A stretch of DNA of 5,405 bases from Rhodospirillales bacterium (GTDB taxonomy: Bacteria > Pseudomonadota > Alphaproteobacteria > CACIAM-22H2). The stretch lies in the NCBI GenBank assembly GCA_016195145.1, contig JACQAF010000014.1, positions 1 through 5,405 on the forward strand. Reading direction: 5' to 3'. Below the pieces are notes generated by a model. That model was not told the origin of the DNA, made no database searches, and saw only the letters and a list, made by a program, of their open reading frames with translations. The position numbers were made by a program, and so were the translations under genes. Of the stretch, positions 1-5,405 are shown in pieces. The stretch's first letter is position 1. Every line of letters starts with the position of its first letter.

Positions 1-962
1 GTCGAATAGGCGATGACGCGCTTGATGTCGTTCTGCACCAGGCCGACCGAAGCGGCGAACAGCGCCGTCGCGGCGCCAACCAGGGCGACGACGGCGAGCG
101 CGTCGGGCGCGTACTCGAACATCGGCGACAGCCGCACGACCATGAAAACGCCGGCGGTAACCATCGTCGCGGCATGGATCAGGGCGGAAACCGGCGTCGG
201 GCCCTCCATCGCGTCGGGCAGCCAGGTGTGCAGGCCGAGTTGCGCCGACTTGCCCATCGCGCCGACGAACAGCAACAGGCAGAGCGTGGTCAGCACCGGC
301 ACGTTCATGCCGAGGAACTCGAACATCAGGTCCGCCTTGCCGGAGGTGGCGGCGAACACCGCGTCGAAATTGACGCTGCCGTAGATCAGGAACACGCCCA
401 TGATGCCGAGCGAGAAGCCGAAATCGCCGACGCGATTGACCAGGAAGGCCTTGATCGCCGCCGCGTTGGCCGATGGGCGGTCGTACCAGAACCCGATCAG
501 CAGATACGAACACAGGCCCACGCCTTCCCAGCCGAAGAACATCTGGACGAAATTATCGGCCGTCACCAGCGACAACATGAAGAAGGTAAACAGGCTGAGA
601 TAGGCCATGAAGCGCGGGACCGACGGGTCGTCGTGCATGTAACCGACCGAATAGACATGGACCATCGCCGACACGACGGTGACGACGAACACCATCACCG
701 CCGACAGCGTGTCGTATTTCAGCGCCCAGGCCGCATGCAGCGCCCCGGAATCGATCCAGGTGAACAGCTCGATCGTCCGCGCCTGACCGAGAATCGCCAC
801 CTGATAGAAGATCGGCAGCGACAACAGCGCCGCAAGCAGCAAGCCGCCGCAGGTGACGATCTGCGCCGCGCGATCCTGTCCCGGCCCCTTCTTGCCGAAG
901 GCGAGGATCAGGCCGGCGACGATCGAACCGATCAGCGGCAGGAATACGGCGGCGGAATACAT
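1..962 (-). CDS. nuoL: NADH-quinone oxidoreductase subunit L, partial (3' half outside window)
   Basis: This is the ND5-type antiporter-like proton-pumping subunit at the far end of the complex I membrane arm. The first 320 residues are visible, about half of a protein normally over 600 residues; the frame leaves the left edge within the codon after DIKRVIAYS. The start, ATG at 962 (MYSAAVFLPLIGSIVAGL), is 8 nt after the nuoK stop. Family landmarks are FFGWEGVGLCSYLLIGFWY with the key glutamate E146, the loop NAAAIKAFLVNRVGDFGF (166-183), K238 in GAMGKSAQLGLHTWLPDAMEGPTPVSALIHAATMV with H263, and the broken-helix region NDIKRVIAYS. E146 and K238 correspond to the E144 and K229 proton-channel residues of Escherichia coli NuoL. 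The upstream ribosome binding site is weak (AAAGG, 12 nt away), so coupling to nuoK translation is likely. Confidence 0.97.
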   Translation of the reverse strand, partial: MYSAAVFLPLIGSIVAGLILAFGKKGPGQDRAAQIVTCGGLLLAALLSLPIFYQVAILGQARTIELFTWIDSGALHAAWALKYDTLSAVMVFVVTVVSAMVHVYSVGYMHDDPSVPRFMAYLSLFTFFMLSLVTADNFVQMFFGWEGVGLCSYLLIGFWYDRPSANAAAIKAFLVNRVGDFGFSLGIMGVFLIYGSVNFDAVFAATSGKADLMFEFLGMNVPVLTTLCLLLFVGAMGKSAQLGLHTWLPDAMEGPTPVSALIHAATMVTAGVFMVVRLSPMFEYAPDALAVVALVGAATALFAASVGLVQNDIKRVIAYS

Positions 963-970
963 CGCAGCGC

Positions 971-1279
971 TCAGCCTTTCATCAGGTTGATGTCTTCGAC
1001 GGCGATCGAGCCGCGATTGCGGAAATAGACGACGAGGATGGCGAGGCCGATCGCCGCCTCGGCCGCCGCGACCGTCAGCACGAGCATGGCGAAGACCTGC
1101 CCGACGAGATCGCCGAGATGGGTCGAAAACGCCACCAGGTTGATGTTGACCGCGAGCAGCATCAGCTCGATCGACATCAGGATGATGATGACGTTCTTGC
1201 GGTTGAGAAAGATGCCGAAAATGCCGAGCGTGAACAGGATCGCGGCGACGACGAGATAATGCGCGAGACCGATCGCCAT
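971..1279 (-). CDS. nuoK: NADH-quinone oxidoreductase subunit K
   Basis: This is the ND4L-type membrane subunit of complex I, part of the chain of charged residues between the quinone site and the antiporter-like pumps. The 102-residue protein, the usual length, has three membrane helices at about residues 6-25, 29-50 and 62-85. The two essential buried glutamates are present: E38 in LMSIELMLLAVN and E74 in AAAEAAIGLAI, matching E36 and E72 of Escherichia coli NuoK. The ending DINLMKG is normal for the family. The start is the ATG at 1279, giving MAIGLAHYLVVAAILF, with GGAGG 8 nt upstream inside the end of nuoJ. The frame extends to a TTG at 1312, but the added 11 residues are antisense-like filler and cover the ribosome binding site. 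The nuoJ stop lies 1 nt upstream, so translation is probably coupled. Confidence 0.97.
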   Translation of the reverse strand: MAIGLAHYLVVAAILFTLGIFGIFLNRKNVIIILMSIELMLLAVNINLVAFSTHLGDLVGQVFAMLVLTVAAAEAAIGLAILVVYFRNRGSIAVEDINLMKG

Positions 1280-1280
1280 C

Positions 1281-1895
1281 CTACACCCCTCCCCGCTTCG
1301 GCGCGTCGACAAGTTCGACCGATTCGGCGCGGGTGCGACGGATCTGATCGGCGACGACCTGCCGACGGACGCCGACGCGCTCGCGCAGCGTCAATACGAT
1401 CGCCCCGATCATGGCGACGAGAAGCACAAGGCCCGCCCCCTGGAAAACGAAAACATAGCGGGTATACAGGATGCGCCCGAGCGCATGCGTGTTGGTCACC
1501 CGCGCCGGATCGGGGATCGGCACGATGGGCCCGACGGCCGCCTCCGGCGACGCAACCCAGGCGCCGACGACCAGCACCAGCTCGGCCAAAAGGATCAGGC
1601 CGATCGCCCCGCCGACCGGCAGATAACGCAGGAACCCCTGGCGCAGCGCGGCGAAATCGACGTCGAGCATCATCACCACAAACAGGAACAGGACCGCCAC
1701 CGCGCCGACATAGACGACGACCAGGATCATGGCGAGGAATTCCGCGCCCATCAGCACGAACAGCCCGGCGGCGTTGAAAAAGGCGAGAATCAGGAACAGC
1801 ACCGAATGCACCGGGTTGCGCGCCGAGATGACCATCGCGGCGGCGGCCACCATCACGGCGGCGAACAGATAAAAGGCGAGAGCCTGGATGATCAC
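1281..1895 (-). CDS. nuoJ: NADH-quinone oxidoreductase subunit J (GTG start)
   Basis: This is the ND6-type membrane subunit of complex I, which takes part in coupling quinone chemistry to proton transfer. The 204-residue protein has five hydrophobic segments, at about residues 4-23, 31-50, 54-77, 92-113 and 147-169. The third contains the conserved block MILVVVYVGAVAVLFLFVVMML, the region that holds the functional pi-bulge in solved complex I structures. The conserved glutamate is E52 in GAEFLAM. The C-terminal tail is basic and hydrophilic. The start is GTG at 1895. No other start codon lies between it and the nuoI stop that would fit, and the next in-frame ATG (residue 15) would cut the first helix. 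A GAGGGGGG stretch 11 nt upstream is a plausible though distant ribosome binding site. The stop, TAG at 1281, is one base from the nuoK ATG. Confidence 0.96.
   Translation of the reverse strand: MIIQALAFYLFAAVMVAAAAMVISARNPVHSVLFLILAFFNAAGLFVLMGAEFLAMILVVVYVGAVAVLFLFVVMMLDVDFAALRQGFLRYLPVGGAIGLILLAELVLVVGAWVASPEAAVGPIVPIPDPARVTNTHALGRILYTRYVFVFQGAGLVLLVAMIGAIVLTLRERVGVRRQVVADQIRRTRAESVELVDAPKRGGV
1286..1294 (-). promoter_or_regulatory. Ribosome binding site of nuoK
   Basis: GGGGAGGGG on the minus strand within the last codons of nuoJ. Its GGAGG core is 8 nt before the nuoK ATG at 1279 and supports that start over the in-frame TTG at 1312. Confidence 0.8.
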
Positions 1896-1906
1896 GGGCC
1901 TAACGT

Positions 1907-1914
1907 CCCCCCTC
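1907..1914 (-). promoter_or_regulatory. Probable ribosome binding site of nuoJ
   Basis: GAGGGGGG on the minus strand in the 29-nt nuoI-nuoJ spacer, 11 nt before the GTG at 1895. The spacing is on the long side, so this is less certain than the sites before nuoI and nuoK. Confidence 0.5.
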
Positions 1915-1924
1915 GTCCGACCGG

Positions 1925-2413
1925 TCAGCGATACGGCGCGTCGGCTGCGATGCTGTCGGCGATTTCGGTTTCCCAGCGCTCGCCATTGGCCAGCAGTTTT
2001 TCCCGGTTATACATCAGTTCCTCGCGCGTCTCGGCGGCAAATTCGAAATTCGGCCCCTCGACGATCGCATCCACCGGGCACGCCTCCTGGCAGAAGCCGC
2101 AATAGATACACTTGGTCATGTCGATGTCGTAGCGCGTCGTCCGCCGGCTGCCGTCGGCGCGCGGTTCCGCCTCGATGGTGATCGCCTGGGCGGGGCAGAT
2201 CGCCTCGCACAGCTTGCACGCGATGCAGCGTTCCTCGCCATTCGGATAGCGGCGCAGCACGTGTTCACCGCGAAAGCGCGGGCTGAGCGGTCCTTTTTCG
2301 AACGGGTAGTTCAACGTCACCTTCGGCTTGAAAAAATATTTAAAGGTCAGCGCCATGCCGGAAACGAGCTCCGACAGGAACAGGCTGCGCGCGCTGCGAT
2401 CGAGAAACGCCAT
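1925..2413 (-). CDS. nuoI: NADH-quinone oxidoreductase subunit I
   Basis: This is the TYKY-type ferredoxin-like subunit of complex I, carrying the two [4Fe-4S] clusters N6a and N6b that pass electrons from NuoG to the last cluster in NuoB. The 162-residue protein has an amphipathic N-terminus that packs on the membrane arm (SLFLSELVSGMALTFKYFFKP, residues 10-30). It then has two CxxCxxCxxxCP motifs: C63, C66, C69, C73 (CIACKLCEAICP) and C102, C105, C108, C112 (CIYCGFCQEACP). The C-terminal stretch GPNFEFAAETREELMYN and the end DAPYR are characteristic. The start is the ATG at 2413, which has a GGGAGG 9 nt upstream and gives the usual family length. The frame is open to a TTG at 2452, but the extra 13 residues do not resemble the family and would span that ribosome binding site. 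It follows nuoH after 40 nt and precedes nuoJ by 29 nt. Confidence 0.98.
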   Translation of the reverse strand: MAFLDRSARSLFLSELVSGMALTFKYFFKPKVTLNYPFEKGPLSPRFRGEHVLRRYPNGEERCIACKLCEAICPAQAITIEAEPRADGSRRTTRYDIDMTKCIYCGFCQEACPVDAIVEGPNFEFAAETREELMYNREKLLANGERWETEIADSIAADAPYR

Positions 2414-2422
2414 GGCTATTGT

Positions 2423-2428
2423 CCTCCC
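2423..2428 (-). promoter_or_regulatory. Ribosome binding site of nuoI
   Basis: GGGAGG on the minus strand in the 40-nt nuoH-nuoI spacer, 9 nt before the ATG at 2413. It is a near-ideal Shine-Dalgarno sequence and decides the nuoI start against the TTG at 2452. Confidence 0.85.
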
Positions 2429-2453
2429 AAGCCCCCCGCGTCGAAGCGTCAAC

Positions 2454-3464
2454 CTAACGTGGAACCCAGCCGGTCGCCATCAGGACGCCGGCCGTCAACA
2501 CCACCCAGAACAGCGAGAACGGCAGGAACACCTTCCAGCCGAGTCGCATCAACTGATCATAACGATAGCGCGGCATGGTCGCCCGCACCCAGAGGAAGAC
2601 GAACAGGCAGAGCCCGATCTTGCCGGCGAACCAGATCGGCCCCGGAATCCAGGTGAATGGCGCGACGTCGAACGGCGGCAGCCAGCCGCCGAGAAACAGC
2701 ACCGAGGTCATCGCGCTGACCAGAATCATGTTCGCGTACTCGCCGAGGAAGAACAGCGCGAACGACATCGACGAGTATTCGACAAAATACCCAGCGACGA
2801 TTTCCGATTCGCCTTCCGGCAAGTCGAACGGCGAACGGTTGGTCTCGGCCAGTCCCGACACGAAGAAAATAATGAACATCGGGAATAGCGGGATGAAGAA
2901 CCACATGTTCTCCTGCGCCAGCACGATCTCGGTCAGGTTGAGCGAGCCGACGCATAGCAGCACGGTGATGATGACGAAGCCGATCGACACCTCGTAAGAC
3001 ACCATCTGCGCCGCCGAACGCAGCGCGCCGAGAAAGGCGTATTTCGAGTTGCTGGCCCATCCGGCCATGATGATGCCGTAGACGCCGAGCGAGGAGATGG
3101 CGAACAGATAAAGGATGCCGACATTGATGTCGGCAAGAACCAGGCCGAGGTCGAACGGGATCGCCGCCCAGGCGATCAGGCTCAGCATGAAGGTGAGCAT
3201 CGGCGCGATAACGAACACCACCGGATTGGCGCCGCTGGGAATCACCGTTTCCTTGAGCAGGAGCTTTACCCCGTCGGCGATCGGCTGCAGCAGCCCGAAG
3301 GGTCCGACGACATTGGGTCCCTTGCGCAACTGGATCGCCGCGATGACTTTCCGTTCGGCGAGCGTCAGATAGGCGACCGCGCCGAGCAGCGGCACGATAA
3401 TCACCAGGATCTGGGCGACGATGATCGCCCCCGGCAGCGCATACCCGCTCCAGAACTCAGCCAT
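2454..3464 (-). CDS. nuoH: NADH-quinone oxidoreductase subunit H
   Basis: This is the ND1-type membrane subunit of complex I, which forms much of the quinone-binding chamber and links the peripheral arm to the pumps. The 336-residue protein has about eight hydrophobic segments, normal for the family. Signature regions are LAERKVIAAIQLRKGPNVVG (residues 35-54, with E37 and R38), the following GLLQPIADGVKLLLKE stretch, SYEVS (156-160), the acidic quinone-site loop ETNRSPFDLPEGESEIVAGY (207-226) and VRATMPRYRYDQLM near the C-terminus. I chose the ATG at 3464 because MAEFWSGYALPG is a normal family start and an AGGAC sits 8 nt upstream. A longer in-frame form from a TTG at 3497 would add 11 unlikely residues. 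The start lies inside the end of nuoG (8-nt overlap), which suggests translational coupling. The stop is TAG. No key residue is missing. Confidence 0.98.
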   Translation of the reverse strand: MAEFWSGYALPGAIIVAQILVIIVPLLGAVAYLTLAERKVIAAIQLRKGPNVVGPFGLLQPIADGVKLLLKETVIPSGANPVVFVIAPMLTFMLSLIAWAAIPFDLGLVLADINVGILYLFAISSLGVYGIIMAGWASNSKYAFLGALRSAAQMVSYEVSIGFVIITVLLCVGSLNLTEIVLAQENMWFFIPLFPMFIIFFVSGLAETNRSPFDLPEGESEIVAGYFVEYSSMSFALFFLGEYANMILVSAMTSVLFLGGWLPPFDVAPFTWIPGPIWFAGKIGLCLFVFLWVRATMPRYRYDQLMRLGWKVFLPFSLFWVVLTAGVLMATGWVPR

Positions 3465-5405
3465 GCGTGCCCGTCCTGCCGGCGGCACCGGCGACAAAAA
3501 CCTCGGTACATTTGGCCATGGTTTCGGACGCGCGGCCGATCGGGTCGGTCATGTAGAAATTGGCAACCGGGCTTTTGAACGGCGTCGCCTCAACCGGCCC
3601 CTGCGTCCCGACCGCGCCAAGGGTTGCGGCCAGTTTCGGGGCGGCCCCAACGGCGGCGAAAACCGGGTTGACCGCGGCCATGCGGGCGCGCACCTGCTTC
3701 AGCGTGTCATAGGGCAGCTTCTGCCCCACCGCCTCGGACAGGGCGCGCAGGATTTTCCAGTCCTCGCGCGCCTCGCCGAGCGGGAAGACGGCAAGTCGGG
3801 TTTGCTGCACGCGCCCCTCGGTATTGACATAGGTGGCGTTTTTCTCGGTGTAGGCGGCGCCGGGCAGGATCACGTCGGCGCGATGCGCGCCGACGTCGCC
3901 ATGATGCCCCTGATAGACGACGAAAGCCTTGCCGAGGCAGCTCATGTCGAGCTCGTCCGCGCCAAGGAGATAGACGAAATCGATCTCGCCCTTGATCGCG
4001 CCGTCGAGGATGCCCGCCACGTCGCGCCCGCCCGCCCCCGGCACGAAACCGAGATCGAGGCCGCCGACCCGCGCCGCGGCGGTGTGGAGAACGTTGAAGC
4101 CGTTCCAGTCGGCGCGCACCATGTTGAAGCGTTCGGCCGCTGAGCGCGCGAGGTCAAGCACCGCCGCGCCGTCGGCGCGGGCGAGCGCTCCCTGGCCGAC
4201 GATCAGCATCGGCCGCTTGGCCGCCTTGAGAATCTCGGCAAACGGCGTCTTGCCCGCCGCAAGATCGGCGAGCGTTTGCGGCCCCGCGCCGAGATATTCC
4301 GCCTTATAGGTCAGATCGACCTGCGGCCCGATGACGCCGACCTTGAAGCCGCCCATCAGGAAGCGCTTACGCAGGCGGGCGTTGATAATCGGCGCTTCCC
4401 AGCGCGGATTGGCGCCGATCAGCAGGCAGGCATCGGCCTGTTCGATCCCGGCAATCGTCGTGTTGAAGATGTAGCCGGCGCGGTTGCGCGCGTCGAGCTT
4501 CGCGCCGTCCTGCCGGCAGTCGAGATGCGGCGAACCGAGCGCCGTCATCAGGTCCTTGAGCGCCGCCATCGATTCGGCGCAGGCCTGGTCGCCGGCGATC
4601 GCCGCGACCCTTGTCCCCGCCGCGCCGCGCAGCCGCTCGGCGACGGCGGCGAATGCCTCGGCCCAGCTCGCCGGTTGCAGCTTGCCGTCGCGGCGCACAT
4701 AGGGCCGGTCGAGGCGCTGGCGGCTCAGCCCGTCGCAAGCAAAGCGGGTCTTGTCGGAAATCCATTCCTCGTTGATGTCCTCATTGAGGCGCGGCAGCAC
4801 GCGCAGCACTTCGCTTCCGCGCGAATCGATACGGATGTTCGAGCCAACCGCGTCCATCGCATCGATACTTTCGGTCTTCGTCAGCTCCCATGGCCGGGCA
4901 ACGAAGGCATAGGGCTTCGAGGTCAGCGCGCCAACCGGGCAGAGATCGATGATGTTGCCCGACAATTCGGAGCTCAGCGCCTTCTCGACATAGGTGCCGA
5001 CTTCCATGTGTTCGCCGCGGCCGGTGGCGCCGAGATCCTCGACCCCGGCGACCTCGGTCGCGAAACGGATGCAGCGCGTGCAGTGAATGCAGCGCGTCAT
5101 CACCGTCTTGACCAGGGGACCGAGTTCCTTGTCGGTCACCGCGCGCTTGTTTTCCTGATAGCGGCTGCGGTCGAAGCCGTAGGCCATCGCCTGGTCCTGG
5201 AGGTCGCATTCGCCGCCCTGGTCGCAAATCGGGCAGTCGAGCGGATGGTTGATCAGCAGGAATTCCATCACGCCGTTACGCGCCTTCTTGACCATCGGCG
5301 TGTCGGTCTTGATCACCATGCCGTCGGCCGCGGGCATCGCGCAGGACGCGATGGGCTTCGGCGACTTCTCCATCTCGACCAGGCACATGCGGCAATTGCC
5401 GGCGA
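3457..5405 (-). CDS. nuoG: NADH-quinone oxidoreductase subunit G, partial (5' end outside window)
   Basis: This is the iron-sulfur subunit of the peripheral arm of complex I, which carries electrons from the NADH-oxidising module towards NuoI. The frame runs off the right edge: 648 residues are visible, starting AGNCRMCLVE, so roughly the first 40 residues and part of the N1b [2Fe-2S] ligand set are missing. Numbered from the Met at 5388, the visible ligands are the N1b cysteines of the GNCRMC and ASCAMP motifs, the N3 set H48, C52, C55 and C61 (HPLDCPICDQGGEC), and the CxxCxxC set C100, C103, C106 with C150 in LCPVGAL. The rest is the molybdopterin-oxidoreductase-like domain, including HRADVILPGAAYTEKNATYV (about residues 502-521), which in complex I is a catalytically inactive remnant. 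No N7 motif follows C150. The gene ends with TGA, overlapping nuoH by 8 nt. Identity is secure. The ATG at 5388 is internal, not the start. Confidence 0.98.
   Translation of the reverse strand, partial: AGNCRMCLVEMEKSPKPIASCAMPAADGMVIKTDTPMVKKARNGVMEFLLINHPLDCPICDQGGECDLQDQAMAYGFDRSRYQENKRAVTDKELGPLVKTVMTRCIHCTRCIRFATEVAGVEDLGATGRGEHMEVGTYVEKALSSELSGNIIDLCPVGALTSKPYAFVARPWELTKTESIDAMDAVGSNIRIDSRGSEVLRVLPRLNEDINEEWISDKTRFACDGLSRQRLDRPYVRRDGKLQPASWAEAFAAVAERLRGAAGTRVAAIAGDQACAESMAALKDLMTALGSPHLDCRQDGAKLDARNRAGYIFNTTIAGIEQADACLLIGANPRWEAPIINARLRKRFLMGGFKVGVIGPQVDLTYKAEYLGAGPQTLADLAAGKTPFAEILKAAKRPMLIVGQGALARADGAAVLDLARSAAERFNMVRADWNGFNVLHTAAARVGGLDLGFVPGAGGRDVAGILDGAIKGEIDFVYLLGADELDMSCLGKAFVVYQGHHGDVGAHRADVILPGAAYTEKNATYVNTEGRVQQTRLAVFPLGEAREDWKILRALSEAVGQKLPYDTLKQVRARMAAVNPVFAAVGAAPKLAATLGAVGTQGPVEATPFKSPVANFYMTDPIGRASETMAKCTEVFVAGAAGRTGTHG
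3473..3477 (-). promoter_or_regulatory. Ribosome binding site of nuoH
   Basis: AGGAC on the minus strand, inside the last codons of nuoG and 8 nt before the ATG at 3464. It supports that start over the upstream in-frame TTG at 3497. Confidence 0.7.

Noticed and set aside
174..1028. A 284-codon open frame on the plus strand opposite nuoL and nuoK
   Set aside because: Its product is rich in H, R, D, Q and E, with no recognisable fold, as expected for the antisense of a hydrophobic membrane protein in GC-rich DNA. The minus strand carries nuoL and nuoK, which are unmistakable.
1118..2105. Plus-strand open frames of about 200 codons opposite nuoJ and nuoK (1118-1777 and 1485-2105)
   Set aside because: Both are low-complexity, charged antisense translations over well-supported genes, without a family motif.
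2414..2452. N-terminal extension of NuoI from a TTG at 2452
   Set aside because: The added residues MTLRRGGLGRTIA do not match the family and cover the GGGAGG site that serves the ATG at 2413.
2414..2453. Possible terminator or regulatory hairpin in the nuoH-nuoI spacer
   Set aside because: The 40-nt spacer has a short direct repeat (GACGC twice, 3 nt apart) but no stable stem followed by a T run on the minus strand. It looks like a plain leader with a ribosome binding site.
3421..4143. A 240-codon plus-strand open frame opposite the end of nuoG
   Set aside because: It superficially looks protein-like, but it lies wholly antisense to the conserved nuoG and nuoH coding sequence and its frame mirrors nuoG codon periodicity. 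No domain is recognisable.
1..5405. Hidden accessory system, mobile element or small RNA within the window
   Set aside because: Coding density is nearly complete, the longest spacer is 40 nt, all genes are core complex I subunits in standard order, and I see no inverted repeats, duplications or composition break.

Overview
The window holds one contiguous stretch of a bacterial nuo operon, which encodes respiratory complex I (proton-pumping NADH:quinone oxidoreductase, NDH-1). All genes are on the minus strand, so transcription runs from high to low coordinates. The order is nuoG (5' end cut by the right edge), nuoH, nuoI, nuoJ, nuoK and nuoL (3' half cut by the left edge). I see no RNA genes, mobile elements, repeats, CRISPR arrays or foreign-looking segments.

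The sequence suggests a GC-rich alphaproteobacterium. NuoI is a 162-residue protein with the two-ferredoxin-motif core and the YDIDMTKCIYCGFCQEACPVDA segment typical of alphaproteobacterial and mitochondrial-type complex I. NuoG lacks the extra N7 cysteine motif found in enterobacterial and Thermus enzymes. The gene order also fits. I cannot name an order or genus with confidence.

Layout, in the direction of transcription: nuoG (peripheral arm, iron-sulfur chain) ends at 3457 and overlaps the nuoH start by 8 nt. nuoH (quinone-site membrane subunit) is followed by a 40-nt spacer with a strong ribosome binding site for nuoI (N6a/N6b clusters). A 29-nt spacer leads to nuoJ, which begins with GTG. 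nuoK starts 1 nt after the nuoJ stop and nuoL 8 nt after the nuoK stop. Tight packing indicates one polycistronic transcript, with its promoter upstream of the window (before nuoG) and the end of the operon (expected nuoM, nuoN) beyond the left edge.

Functionally, electrons from NADH pass through the NuoG clusters to the NuoI clusters and on to quinone at the NuoH interface. The energy released is relayed through NuoH, NuoJ and NuoK to the antiporter-like pump NuoL. The key charged residues and cluster ligands visible here are intact, so the genes appear functional. I found nothing that supports a new biological system in this window. Large plus-strand open frames exist but look like antisense shadows.
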